NCBI GenBank assembly: GCA_963576565.1
Contig: OY755047.1
Location: 23,505,171-23,569,170 of the forward strand
Reading direction: 5' to 3'
Source of the DNA: Aspidapion aeneum
Taxonomy: Eukaryota > Arthropoda > Insecta > Coleoptera > Brentidae
DNA: 64,000 nt
The notes beneath the pieces were generated by a model. It was not told the DNA's origin. It did no database searches and was given only the letters and a program-made list of their open reading frames with translations. Made by a program: the position numbers and the translations under genes. Positions 9,005-20,519 of the stretch are shown one piece after another (positions within the stretch are counted from its first letter, which is position 1; each line of letters starts with the position of its first letter).

Positions 9005-10113
9005 AACTAGTCAACGCAGAGGGGCGGGTGTTGGCTAATGGGAATTTAGCCCCCAAAATTTACTCTATCAAGAGCTTAAAACATACTGCTGACAGTCTTA
9101 ACATCGACGGACTTATTAATGGAAGAAAAGTTAATATAACAGTAGACACTGGTGCTGCCATATCATTGCTTAAGTTCAAAATTGCAACGAGATATAAAAT
9201 TCGACCAACAGAAAAGAAAATAACACTTAAGACTGTGACTGGAGAATCCGCCGACGTGTTGGGGCAGACAGACATAGACCTACAGCTGGGGAGGTTGAAG
9301 ATTCGCCACTCGGTATTAGTTGCAGACATAGAAGACGAATTTATTTTGGGAATGGACCTGATAAGTAAACATGGATTTGCGTTTGATAATAAACTTAATA
9401 CCCTAAGATTTGGGAACGAAGAGTTTATTTTGTCAAATAGTCACATCAATAAAGAACCAATTAAGGTGGTGGCAGTATGCACAACAAGACTAGTCGGTAA
9501 CAGTGAGACCATAATTTTTGGGAGGCTGGAAAGTAAAACATCAAGCTGCGTCGGACTCATAAGCCAACAAAACACACCCAACACCTACCTCGTTGCAAAA
9601 TCACTAGTTAAAACCGATAAAGACATCCCGATTAGAGTCGCCAATATTTTCCCAAATAGTGTCAAAATTAATAAGGGGGAGGTGGTAGCATTATTTGAAC
9701 CAGTACAGAAAGTAACAAGATGTGAAGAGCCAACTTCCGAGGATACAAGCAAGTTACCAATGGAGGTACTTCAGCAATTTGAGTCAACTTGGCAACATCT
9801 CACTCCAGAAGAATTTAGTAAAGCGAGAGAGTTTATAGAAGAACAAAGTAATATCTTCGAAACTAGGAGTAGTTCGGGACGCACAAACCTTATTCAACAT
9901 GCTATCAACACTGGCGATGCCCAACCGATAAGACAACCCCCAAGAAGACTACCAATGGCCAAGCAAGAAGAAGTTCACAATCTCATTAATAAAATGCTCA
10001 GCGACGGGGTTATTGAAGAGTCATCAAGTCCTTGGTCATCTCCTGTGGTGTTGGTCACTAAAAAGGATGGAAGTACTAGATTTTGTGTCACTACAGGAAA
10101 CTTAACGATGTGA
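8893..10113 (+). pseudogene. pol: Pol part 1: protease and start of reverse transcriptase
   Basis: Open in the -1 frame relative to gag and overlapping its last 112 bases, so it is probably expressed by -1 frameshifting near the gag stop rather than from its own ATG. The aspartic protease has VDTGAAISLL (D at 9145) and an FILGMD block at about 9340. After a linker comes the start of reverse transcriptase: QPPRRLPMAKQEEV, then GVIEESSSPWSSPVVLV and KKDGSTRFCV. The frame then breaks at about 10089: one base is missing compared with the continuing frame, and this frame soon reads a stop. The rest of the polymerase continues in another frame from about 10090. Confidence 0.9.
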
Positions 10114-10850
10114 CCAAGAAAGATAGTTACCCACTGCCAAGAATAGACGACACATTAACAACGTTGGCAGGATCATATTGGTTTTCTACTCTTGACCTGA
10201 AAAGTGGGTATTGGCAAGTAGGAATCTTTGAAAGAGATAAAGAGAAGACTGCATTCTCTGCTGGAAGTGGACTTTATCAGTTTAATGTGATGCCATTTGG
10301 CCTGTGCAATGCCCCAGCTATATTTGAAAGACCAATGGAAGTCGTTCTACGAGGCCTTACTTGGAAAACCTGCCTAGTCTATTTGGATGATGTCATAGTA
10401 ATGGGGAAATCATTTCAAGAACATCTAGATAATTTACGAGAAGTATTCTCAAGAATCAGGAACGCAAATCTTAAATTAAACTCAAAGAAATGTTTTCTGT
10501 TCCAAGAAAAAGTTGAGTTCCTGGGTCACGTCGTTTCCCGAGAAGGCATCCATACCGACGAAAAGAAGCTACAAGCAATAAAAGAATGGCCTCAACCTCG
10601 TGACAAACATGAATTGAGAAGCTTTTTGGGTCTGTGTACATACTACAGACGATTTGTAGAAGGATTCGCCAAAATAGCGTCTCCGTTACATAGACTTACA
10701 GAAGACAAAGCTTCTTACAAATGGAATACCGAATGTGACCAAGCATTTAGAAGACTAAAAGCAGCATTATGTTCTAGTCCGATTCTTGCATATCCCATTC
10801 CAAAAGGAAAATTCATATTAGATACTGATGCGAGCAACGATGGCATATGA
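10083..10850 (+). pseudogene. pol: Pol part 2: reverse transcriptase core and start of RNase H
   Basis: Continues pol after the frameshift. Blocks seen in order: YPLPRIDDTL, FSTLDLKSGYWQV (catalytic D), FNVMPFGLCNAPAIFE, the YLDD active site (10380-10391), LGHVVSREGI, LRSFLGLCTYYRRFV, and the RNase H opening LDTDASNDGI. An in-frame TGA at 10848-10850 stops it where related enzymes have glycine, so a single base change explains it. The frame continues unchanged past the stop. The product would copy element RNA into DNA in cytoplasmic particles. Confidence 0.9.
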
Positions 10851-12584
10851 GCAGTACTCTCCCAAGTACAAGATGGAGAAGAACGGGTCATCGAATTTTT
10901 CAGCAAGAAGCTATCCAAACCAGAGAGAAATTATTGTGTTACTAGAAAGGAGCTCCTAGCCATAGTTAAATCCGTAGATCACTTTCACAAATATCTCTAC
11001 GGACAAGAGTTTCTGATTAGAACGGATCATGCTGCGTTACAGTGGCTCATGAAAATGAAACAACCTGAGGGGCAAGTCGCGAGATGGATAGAAAAGCTAC
11101 AACAATACCATTATCAAATTAAGCACCGAGCGGGAAGGGTGCATAATAATGCGGATGCATTGTCCAGAAGACCTTGCCCTGAGGATTGTAAACATTGCAG
11201 GAAAATTGACCAGAAAGAAGGAATTACCTACGTGCGCCAGATAAAGTTAGAACCAGATGAAGAATGGATGTCGGCTTCGATTAGAACCACACAACTTAAC
11301 GACAAAGTTGTAGGACCTATCTTGCGATTGAAAGAAGATAACAAGCCACGACCATCATGGCAAGATATCGCAAACCAAGGGGTGATATTCAAATCACTGT
11401 GGGCACAATGGGATTCACTGATAGTAGAGGAAAACATCCTTAAACGTGCCTGGGAAAGTGCCGATGGCCTTACTGTGGTTAATCAAGTAGTGGTTCCTAG
11501 GAGCATGGTAGACAATATAGTGGCTGAATGCCATGGTGGAAAATCAGGTGCGCACCTAGGCATAAATAAAACCATGGACAAAATTCGAAACCGATTTTAT
11601 TGGGTCAATTACTTTCAAGATGTGAAAAACTGGTGCCGCCGATGTTCGACTTGTGCAGCCAGCCAAGGTCCCAAAACAAGGTCCAGAGGTCAAATGAAAC
11701 AATATAACGTAGGTCTGCCATTCGAACGCATTGCTCTTGATGTGGCCGGACCGTTTCCAGAAACTAAAAAGGGCAACAAATACATCCTTGTTGTCATGGA
11801 TTACTTTAGCAAATGGCCAGAAGTTTTTGCTTTGCCTAACCAAGAGGCCGCTACAGTTGCAGAAGTTCTGGTAAATGATGTTTTCAGCCGATTTGGCATT
11901 CCTTTGGAACTACATTCAGATCAAGGAAGAAACTTTGAATCAAAGCTCTTCCAGAATCTCTGTGACCTTTTAGGAATACATAAAACACGGACTACGGCTT
12001 TACATCCGCAGTCAGATGGCATGGTTGAAAGATTTAATAAAACAATAGAAGAACATCTTTGCAAAGTTGTTGATGAGCACCAAACAGATTGGGACCAATA
12101 TATTCCATTGTTTTTGATGGCCTATAGAACCGCCATTCACAATACGACAGGAGCTACTCCATCTAGTATCCTGTTTGTTAGAGAACTGCGTTTACCATGT
12201 GATATCATGTTTGGTTCACCTGAAGAAGCACACTTAGAGGTTAATGACTATGTCGAACGTTTAAGGCAAAAGCTGCACGATATCCATGAAGTGGTTAGAG
12301 AGCGAATAGAAATAGCCAGTGACCGCATGAAAGCGAGATATGACCTGAAAGCAAACTCTTCAGGGTTCAAAGAGAATGATCAAGTCTGGCTATACAATCC
12401 TCAACGCAAGAAAGGAAGATCACCTAAGTTGACACCACCATGGGAAGGGCCTTATAAAGTTGTTAAGAGAATTAATGATGTAGTCTACCGAATCCAGAGA
12501 AGCCCGAAGTCCAAGATGAAAGTTGTTCATCTAGACAGACTAAAACCTTACCTGGGAAATGTTGATCGAGACGATCAAACCTGA
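10851..12584 (+). pseudogene. pol: Pol part 3: RNase H and integrase
   Basis: Same frame as part 2. RNase H continues with an AVLSQ block, RKELLAIV and RTDHAALQWL. Integrase follows. Its zinc domain has His codons at 11532 and 11553 and Cys codons at 11643 and 11652. Its catalytic core has D at 11739, D at 11919 and E at 12027, giving D-x59-D-x35-E. It ends with a GPY/F-like module (WEGPYKVVKRI, about 12440-12480). Integrase inserts the cDNA into chromosomes. The first ATG after the nonsense codon is at 11049, but translation from there is not expected. The stop at 12582-12584 lies in the polypurine tract. No further gene precedes the 3' LTR. Confidence 0.92.
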
Positions 12585-12596
12585 AGAGGAGGATAG
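12583..12596 (+). other. Polypurine tract
   Basis: gaagaggaggatag directly abuts the TGTTAC start of the 3' LTR and overlaps the pol stop. It would prime plus-strand DNA synthesis. Confidence 0.85.
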
Positions 12597-13002
12597 TGTT
12601 ACAAATTTAAGTTATTTAAATTTTATAATTGGAATTTATTTAGGTTTAGTGTAGTATTAGGTTGATTTATCTTAAGGTTGTATTCTTAGTCTAGGTTTTA
12701 GTTGCGTTATCTGTGACTTGCGGTCCAAATAATACGAGAACTTTCCGGACGTCGAAGGCTGCCGGAAAGTTCGAGAGAGATGGACGATCCTATATATAGG
12801 GCCGGGGTCGTGCACCAGTCAGTGAGTCACAGATAACATGCTGAAGTGGTCGTGAGATATTAACACGAAGTTAATAGACCGATTATAGTGGTGAATTATT
12901 AGCAAGTTTAAGTGCGTGTTTTTGTACATAATTTGTGAAAATAAATTGACGTATCGTTTTCAACAATTGCGAGTTTTTAATTGTTGTGGAGAACCCGTAA
13001 CA
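12597..13002 (+). repeat. 3' LTR
   Basis: 406 bp; no difference from the 5' LTR was found on reading both. It provides the polyadenylation signal AATAAA at 12940-12945 for element transcripts. The duplicated HSE dimers lie at 12738-12745 and 12765-12772, so it could also drive readthrough into the flanking LINE relic. Confidence 0.95.
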
Positions 13003-13411
13003 ATATTGTGAATTCTGGTCCAAAAATGTTGGGGTTTGTAATGGTATCCAATATATAATGCTTACAATGATACAATAGAAGGAGTACAGCGCAGATTTCT
13101 GAAATTTCTACATCTTAGAGTTGTTGGTAATTATCCACCAGATGAAATAGACAATGTTCAATGATTAAAAATACGTAGATTTGTATCAAGTATTCTTATA
13201 TTACATAAAATTTTCAATAACAAGATTGATTAAATTAATTTAGTGGCGCAACTAAATATAAGAGTTCCAAGGTTCACAAACCCCAATATTACTTTTCACG
13301 TTAAAATTCGAAATAATAATCTATATACGAAATCACCGATTTATATACTGAGTATTAACTTCAATAAATCTAGTGAACATTGTGATATATTCAACACAAC
13401 AGTATCTTAGA
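13003..13411 (+). mobile_element. Jockey-like LINE, right half
   Basis: Resumes the LINE interrupted at 6457, repeating ATAT. After about 60 bases comes YNDTIEGVQRRFLKFLHLR, then a VGNYPPDEID block, RRFVSSILILHKIFNN, and a final frame to a stop at about 13411 (VPRFTNPNITFHVKIRNN region). This is the C-terminal tail typical of Jockey-type ORF2 proteins, where the IERVQRRFLRYL-like motif follows the thumb. Several internal stops show that it is old. Confidence 0.8.
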
Positions 13412-14930
13412 TAAAAACAATTTGCGATAGGTATTTTTAGATTTAAGTTTTTGATTAAATAAGTAAAATTGTCCCCTTTCTTGTGTTACTAATTTTATTT
13501 TTCTTTTTTTATTACTACGTTTTGTATACTTTATTATAATGATAATATTATTATTACATTTTGTCCTGAAATTGATATAACTGTTGGGCAATAAAAATCT
13601 ATTTAATTTAATATAATTTTGAATTGCAAGAGTCAATCCAATATTGACAATTTGTCTGCTTTTGCAATAACTCTTCCGTCTCAAGCGCTCATTTAACGAT
13701 CAATCTTTATTAACTTGACATGACACTACTACTTCATAATGTCCACTGCCAAAACATATCAAGCGAATCCCGGATATCCAGTTTGGCCTGAAAAGTGTGA
13801 CAAGTAGAGGTCATCCGGTTAAAAAGCATCCGTTTTTCCTGAAGTACGAAACACACGCAGTCTGACACCAGTCTATTTGATCTCAAATATGTATATTTCG
13901 CAAAGTGGAATTTTTCCCAGATAATACTTTGCTACCTCTCCCAGACCGAGACACTTCCAAAATCAAACATGGATAAGGTGACAAAAGCCCAAAGATCAAT
14001 GGAAAGACCCCCCCCCCCCCGTTAAACGTGCTTTTTGATAGTTTTTTGCTAATAACTCGAAAACAGTCAACTTTTCCGAAAATCTTCTGAAAACCATTTT
14101 TCAGACGGATACAATTTCCTTTTTAACGATGTACCTTAGTACCCACTGACGGCAGTGGTGCACGTTCCATTAGCGTACGAAAAAAGGGGAACATTTTTAA
14201 AATATTTTTTTATATTTTTTTTGTGGTATTTTTTATCCTTAACAGTATTCTTTCTCAAGAAAATATTTTTAGTTAGAAACGCATTTTATACACTTAAATA
14301 CTTATTAACCTGGACATATTTTTTTAAATAGCCGCTTTGAAATAAAAATTAATGTGTTAGTAGAAATCCTTAAATCAAACAAAAATGTTGAACATTCATT
14401 TTTGTAACTGGTCAAATAATAATGAGAGTGAGTAAAAAAATATTTTTGGTTAGTAATAACTTAAAACTGACTTTTTCTAGTTGACATTTTTTAAAGTGGG
14501 AGTGGGGGCATCCCCCTCTCACAGTATTTTCCCAATTATTTGCAAACTTTGTGTTGTGTTAAACATATATAGGTTGTTTCTTTTAAAAAAACTTATGATT
14601 TTTACTCACTGTGTAAACTACAAAGGTCACATATATCAGGAAAAAACAATCCTTTTAAAATATTTTTGATTTGAAACTCGTATTAGTCTTACGAAAAATC
14701 TTTTCTGCAGGGAAAGCTTATAATGACAGATAAATAGTCCCGAAATTCGTCAATTTACTTTTTATCAAAGGAATATTTTGCAGTCACTCTTCTTTCTTAT
14801 TTAGTTTCATTTTATTGTTCTAATATAAATTAGGAAATTTTGAAGGAAATATCTCAAAACAAATTAATTGGTTTTTAAAATTTTTAGCCTATGTATTTTC
14901 AAGAGATTCAAAAGACCCTCGACTCACTTT
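13412..14930. other. Mostly unassigned; small LINE tail scrap
   Basis: AT-rich sequence with no gene. At about 13948-14010, a plus-strand scrap matches the LINE 3' segment also seen at 24210-24285 and 42625-42690 (caaacatggataaggt core). A run of C follows at 14009-14020. Nothing else is supported. Confidence 0.5.
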
Positions 14931-15850
14931 CCCTACTCAAAATATTGGGGTAAATTATACCCCTCGAAAGTGTTTAAGAAAAAGTCGACATTAAACATAG
15001 TGTCGGCCAATTGGCTACTATATTTCAGGCCGAACTCGTAGTCATTGAACTGTGCGCCCGGTGGATTACTGACCACGAATGGACCAACAGGACAATAAAA
15101 ATCTTCTGCGACAGTCAAGCAGCCTTAAAAGCGTTTGATTCCTATACGGTCTCATCAAGAACCGTGATGAGCTTCAGGGATTCGCCGAAAGCGCTTGTTA
15201 GCGCTAACAATGTGTCATTAGTATGGATACCAGAGCATTCTGGGCACAAGAAAAAAAGGCCGCACACCAAGCAGCGAGGAAAGCGGCATCTGCCGAATTC
15301 TTCGGTCCCGAACCAGCCCTGGGGATATCATACATTGCTGCTAAAACAACCATATTAAAATTGATGCAGAATAGCTTCCAACAATACTAGATAAATATAC
15401 CAGAACTGGCTCACTCATTAAAGGACCTTGTAGAAATAGAGTCAGATTGGACTTATACCAGACAGGAGATACGTATAGTGACTGGTCTTTTTACGGGTCA
15501 CTGTCGACTGAGAGTATCCATGCACAGAATGGGACTAACAGAAGAGACCAAATGTAGATTCTGTATGGAGGATGACGAAACCGTCAGGCATGTACTATGC
15601 GAATGTCCGGCTATTGCACGTTTACGTCAAAACACTTTCGGTAAATCTCAGATTGACTCAGAAGATCTGAACAGTGTATTACCCAAACTGATAGCCGGCC
15701 TTTTTGGAGGTTTAGGCATACAGTGGTGAGAAACCAGTTAAAAGTGAGCCAAAATAGACCCACTGTGGTCGCAATGGAAGGGCTGCAAAGTCCACTCACA
15801 TATGATTCATCAACCATCATCATACCCCTCGAAGGAAGTGCGTGCTACAA
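14931..15850 (+). mobile_element. LINE fragment: RNase H and C-terminal zinc finger
   Basis: About 15000-15250 encodes an RNase H domain: ATIFQAELVVIELCARW, then FCDSQAALKAFDSYTVSSRT and VSLVWIPEHSGH. At 15478-15729 follows the C-terminal CCHC block: TGLFTGHCRLRVSMHRMGL, then CRFCMEDDETVRHVLCECPAIA. Frames are shifted between the blocks, and the reverse transcriptase is missing. RNase H plus this tail is typical of R1/I/Jockey-type LINEs. A second, similarly shaped copy lies on the minus strand at 54360-55092. Confidence 0.85.
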
Positions 15851-16667
15851 ACATTTAGAGATAGCCAAAAAGAGCTCTCTCAAAAAAATTCGACGAGTTC
15901 CAGGGATTTTCCAGTATATTCTAAATATTCTAATCCGAAAATTATGCGGATTTGAGTAAAAAATGCTTTTACTTCCTTAAAATATATCTCCGAAAAATAA
16001 TCGGGTCCCCTGCAATACAGCATTTTTTCGTAACGTAGCATTAAGCAATAAAAGGAAAGAAAAATTATCCATATTTTTCACTGCTTTCTCACTTACGTGT
16101 AGGATATGGAAAGCTATAACTTTTGTTAAAAGCTTTTTGTGAAACTTATTTGGAAAGATAGGTGCTATAAAAAAGTTTATTGTGCTATTCTAAAGCTTTT
16201 ATTAAATAAAAAGAGGTGAGTAAATTCAGTAAATCAGAGTTGAAAAAGTTAATTTTAAAAAAATAAACGTGTGTATAAACAACAGTTAAAAAGAGACAGT
16301 ATGTTCTTCTTATTCTTTATAATAATGCTTTCTAGCTTTACGGAAGGGAATATATAGAGCAAGTTATAACTACACAGAACCAAAAACGTACGTAATATTA
16401 ATGAATTTGTTTATTGATTTTCAGCCGATAAACAAAATACATTGTTTCGATGTAAAAATTCATTGAATCAATAGACTAACTAACTAAAATATTACAATTG
16501 TAGTTGTTATAGTTTTCCAAAAAATTAGATACAAATGTTGGAATTAAAAAAAAAATTAAATTTGGTTGAAAAAAACTTAATTTTTTTCTATTGTATTTAG
16601 ATCAAAACAATTATTATATTTTAATTACTTGAATAGCAAACTATAAAAAATGATCTCTAAAATTGCT
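15851..16667. other. Unassigned AT-rich stretch
   Basis: No recognised gene, terminus or repeat pair. Confidence 0.4.
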
Positions 16668-16866
16668 CCAAAGGTTCATCAAAACTCAAAACTGAAGTGA
16701 TTTTGACGGCTTCTCTCGGTGTTATTATTAACACTTGGCCTATAACTTTTATATCTCTCTGTAGAGCACCCCGAGTGGTTTAATTTAGTATTTTGTACTA
16801 TACTTTTACAAAGTTAACTAATTTAAAATTTTTAAGAACTGCACTTTTTGGGTACTCCTTGGGTCA
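16668..16866 (+). repeat. Direct repeat, copy 1
   Basis: A segment of about 200 bp (cores gtgttattattaacac and ataacttttatatctctctg) recurs at 17066-17262 with about nine in ten bases the same by eye. Non-coding. Confidence 0.8.
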
Positions 16867-17045
16867 AAAAAATTTTCAGCCCGGCCCCCCCCCCCCCCCG
16901 AAGCTAAGATTTTTTCGGATATTTTCCACATATTTCATGAATACAAACATAAAATAGTATAAAATACAGCTTCATGAGGTCTCGGCCCCCCCCCAAAACT
17001 GTCTCGGGCCCACCCCGAAACTTTTTTCTACATACGCCACTGGTT
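16867..17045. mobile_element. Possible hAT-type MITE between the direct repeats
   Basis: Poly-C tracts at 16884-16899 and 16985-16995, and a terminus tacgccactgg at 17034-17044 whose reverse complement resembles hAT ends (CAGTGGCGTA). The left end is not resolved and no TSD was found. Confidence 0.35.
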
Positions 17046-17065
17046 AGAAATTAATAAAAGTTAAA

Positions 17066-17262
17066 CATGCCAAAACTCATAACTGAACTGACTTTGACGG
17101 CTTGTTTCGGTGTTATTATTAACACGGCCTATAACTTTTATATCTCTCTGTAGAGGGCCCCGAGAGGTTTAATTTAGTATATTGTAATCTGTAGTTTTAC
17201 AAAGTTAACTAATTTTTAAAAACTGCACTTTTTGGCTACCCCTTGGCTCAGAATAATTTTTA
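17066..17262 (+). repeat. Direct repeat, copy 2
   Basis: Partner of 16668-16866, same orientation. Confidence 0.8.
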
Positions 17263-17816
17263 CCTGAGGTTTATTCTAAACAGTCAAAAATTACATCAAG
17301 AAGGTATAAAACAGTTTTTTTTAGCTTTATTTCCAAGTATTTCTTTCCATAAATCGTAAACTCACCTTGCTTGTTTGTATATACCACTTATCCAAAGATT
17401 ATACAATCACTTATCAATATTTTGACATTGACAATGTTGCACTGCATAAATAAAATGCAATGCAAACTCTTACCCGCCTTTAGCCTAATAAATTTTAAGC
17501 CTTATCTTATGGCCCATTTCGAAAAAGACAAACGTCATTTTTGCAATATAAGTAACTAATGTTCCTGTATCCTCTTATGGCAAAATTCCATTTGTTTCTT
17601 TTGGCTTCTGCACGTTTTTCGTAATATTTCCTTTGTTGTATTTATCTTTGCAAGAGCAGCGTGCCTAGAATAGGTATTAAATATTTCCACGAGAGAACGG
17701 AACGGTGTGAAGTGTATATGTAGAGGCTTTCCAGTTTCATTCGTTTTTAGTAAACATAAGTTTCGACCATAATTGGGTTAGAATCGTAAATTATAACTCT
17801 ATAAATACTCGTATAA
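17263..17816. other. Unassigned stretch
   Basis: AT-rich; only short non-protein-like frames. Confidence 0.4.
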
Positions 17817-18095
17817 TAGAGATTTATTGCAATAAAGACAGGCAATAATAGTTCCGGGCACTATTCTAACAGTTTTCCATTGAAAACTGACAGCTGATCT
17901 TTCAAAATTCACATACCAAAGTCAAATTTCTAAATCCAGTCATTTATTTTCCATAATAATGGCGAAACTATTAATTCCGGCTCTTATAATACACAACGGC
18001 CCAATTTTAAAAGAAGACAGCTGTTATTATAATGCGAAACTGTCAGAATAGTGGCTGGCACAATTATTGAATGGCTTTATTGCAATAAGTCCCTA
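17817..18095. mobile_element. MITE with about 59-bp inverted repeats
   Basis: Left end tagagatttattgcaataaa and right end ttattgcaataagtccctag-type are inverted copies over about 59 bp with roughly ten mismatches. The interior has no coding capacity. TA at both outer edges would fit a TA-duplicating (Tc1/mariner-type) element, but that is an inference. Confidence 0.75.
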
Positions 18096-18599
18096 ACAAC
18101 TTTTATATAACATGTTAGAGTCAGTGCCGTACGCAGAAATAAATCCTGGGGGGGGCTTCAGCGCGGGTCAATACCATAGACCTACAATATGAATGGGCTG
18201 GGCCCGTCGCGTAAGCGCAATGCTGTCAAAGTGATTCCAGAGTGGGATGGGGCTAGTCCGTGCAAAACATGGATAAAAATGCATTATATTTTATGGGAAA
18301 TACCTCTTTTTTTAATTGACTCGAAGCCTTGAGTTAGAAAAACGACTTTATTGAAATCAAATAAGTTTTTGCAATTGCTCTAAAATCTAGAAAACTAAGG
18401 TCTAACCCGGCGTTGGTACACCTATTTTTTCTAACATGGTATAACATACTAAAAAACTAAAAATATATTTTTTAAAATCGCGTAAAAAATGCTAGAAGTA
18501 ATTTAGAACCTAAATCTTTATTTTATTTCGAAAATAATACATATAAAATAGAACAAATAAAAAATATTTGAGTAAGTATTTCTAGCCGTTTTCAAGTGT
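18096..18599. other. Unassigned, with a hAT-like terminus
   Basis: cagtgccgtacgcag at about 18122, followed by a G run, resembles a hAT left end. No matching right end or TSD was found. The rest is AT-rich. Confidence 0.35.
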
Positions 18600-18965
18600 A
18601 AACTAAACAATCTAGTCTATAGGCTACCATTTGGTGTGCAGTCACTTGTGAAGGCCCGCCCCGTTTTTTAATCCTAAGACGCCTGGTTTCCATATGTTTG
18701 GTATGTCCATGCTTGGTTGACTGAAAACTTCTTTATTCTGCATTATAAACGCAGCTTCAATAAACTTTCGTTTTCGCCAATGCGACTCCTTATGCAATAC
18801 TTAGCTTCTGACCACTGAATCATGTGATCATTTGACCATGCATGATCCGCTGGGTACTTTTTAGATATTTATTTACTCTAATCTGAAGAGGGCATTTCGT
18901 TTCACCTACATATGATTTACCACACCCACACGGGATTTGGTAAATGTATTCCTCATTATTTGAGC
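18600..18965 (-). mobile_element. Penelope-like element endonuclease (GIY-YIG) relic
   Basis: The minus strand reads YIYQIPCGCGKSYVGETKCPLQIRV (about 18955-18880), then a HGQMITYSQ-like and WSEAKYCI-like stretch in broken frames down to about 18640. The Y-x-I-P-C-x-C-x-x-x-Y-V/I-G-E-T signature is that of the GIY-YIG nuclease domain at the C terminus of Penelope-like retroelements. Only this domain remains; the reverse transcriptase is absent. Confidence 0.7.
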
Positions 18966-19841
18966 GATTTTCTGTTACTGTTTAATACTGTTTTTATATT
19001 ATAGTGTTGGGCTATTCGTGTTATGTTTTCTGAAATCCCTTGAATATATGGAATGTTAATAACACCCAATGTATGTTTGTGTCACGCTAGAGGCTAAACG
19101 GCTGAACCGATTTTGACAAAGAAGGTGTCGTTGAATTTCTACTGATCCCGAAGGTGCTATAGGCTATATTTTTTAAACAGGAATCAATATGGCGGTCTTC
19201 AGACGCCATTTTGTCACATGATGTAGGCTTTAAAGCATTCAAATTACCTAAATTTCAGGCGATTTTAATGAAATTCCTTTAATCACCCATTGCAAATGTT
19301 CTCTAATTTACTGCAGTTTTTTTGTAGTCCTCCCTGCTCCCACTCATCTCCCCTCCTGTTATTCCCCCCACCCTATTCAAAAATCATATTCGCATAATTT
19401 TATCAAATATCTTTTTTTGATTTTAAAAATTCTTTGTGCATACGCTTTCAGATTTTTTTCCCACAGCATTTTACTATTTCCCCTCCCGTCTCTCCCTCTT
19501 TCCCCCGCCCTCCTTATTAGTAATAGTTGTAGCTATAACTTTCACAAATATAAAGCGATTTTAAATGTTCTTTCTGCACACGCCTTAAGATTTTTTTCCA
19601 ATTTTCCAAAATCATTTTACTAGTTTTCCTCTCCCTCTTCCACTCATACCTTTCATAAATATCGAGCAATTTAAAAAATTATTTCTGCACAAGCTTTAAG
19701 ATTTTTTTCGACTCCATTTTGCTAGTTCCCTCCTCCCTCTCTCCTACCCCACCTTCACTCAATGGAAGGTCCGTAGGAAATCTACACGTACTTTTTAAGT
19801 AAAAAATAAAAGTTGGAAATAAAAATTTTTTTATAAAGAAA
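18966..19841. repeat. Unassigned, with degenerate pyrimidine-rich repeats
   Basis: At about 19260-19760, a motif of the type agatttttttc followed by a pyrimidine-rich tctccctc block recurs at irregular 110-140-bp steps (near 19450, 19588, 19699). This suggests a decayed tandem repeat. The remainder is unassigned. Confidence 0.5.
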
Positions 19842-20054
19842 ACACCCAACTGCTAAATTTACTTGTAACTACTAGTCGCAGTTGGGTACAAAATTACCCA
19901 ATAACCTGATTCATGAACATACAAAACTCTATAATTTCGTAAGTGCGCTTTGGGCATCAAAACTAAAAGTTGAAGCATGTACATTATAGGTATACCTATC
20001 AATTTTGTACTCAACTGCGACTAGTACTTACAAGTAAATTCAGCAGTTGGATGT
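19842..20054. mobile_element. Palindromic MITE, 54-bp arms
   Basis: Arms 19842-19895 and 20001-20054 are inverted copies with three or four mismatches (core acttgtaactactagtcgca). Short spacer with no coding capacity. TSD not resolved. Confidence 0.8.
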
Positions 20055-20340
20055 TTTTTTTTTATTTAATATTTTTTTATTAATAATTTTTTGTTCTTTA
20101 ATTTCTGTTATTCTTTAAACCGCACAACATTGTTTGGCGTAGGATGATCCTACTGCTAGATCTCACTTTAGGAACCCTGTATAAAAAAATACCAACGAGG
20201 TTGAAGGCAGATGAGCAAAAACACTGTTCCAAACGCACATAAGCGACATTAACCCTAGAGCTCTAACTCTGCCATAAAGCTTTTTTGTGTAAGCTGTCCG
20301 AATCCCCCAGTTTCTATCGTGAAGAGGGGCTTATATTAGT
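20055..20340. other. Unassigned stretch
   Basis: No recognised feature except aggaaccctgtata near 20171, which resembles a MITE end. Confidence 0.35.
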
Positions 20341-20519
20341 AACGTTTACAATCGGACAGGCTTTATTTCCACTTAAATATTTATTTTGGGAACCTTGCGT
20401 GTTGTTTTTTCGTTTTATGTTTTTTTGTTTTGTTGCTTACTTCCAGCACAAAAATAGCCATATTACTGTGCCCATTTGTTCAATAATAAATATATAAGGT
20501 GATCGTAAGACCTTTGGAC

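Larger units (their letters stand above)
6458..13002 (+). mobile_element. Complete Ty3/gypsy LTR retrotransposon
   Basis: A 6545-bp element: 406-bp LTRs at both ends, primer-binding site, repeat-filled leader, gag, pol in the order protease, reverse transcriptase, RNase H, integrase, and a polypurine tract. There is no env-like frame after pol, so it is an ordinary intracellular retrotransposon. By eye I see no difference between the two LTRs, which implies a recent insertion. The ATAT duplication and LINE sequence on both sides show an insertion without rearrangement. Pol has one frameshift and one nonsense codon, so this copy is probably not autonomous unless these are assembly errors. The lineage within Ty3/gypsy needs a tree. 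Confidence 0.95.

Noticed and set aside
12597..13002. Envelope gene after pol in the gypsy element
   Set aside because: Pol ends at 12584 in the polypurine tract and the LTR starts at 12597, leaving no room for env.
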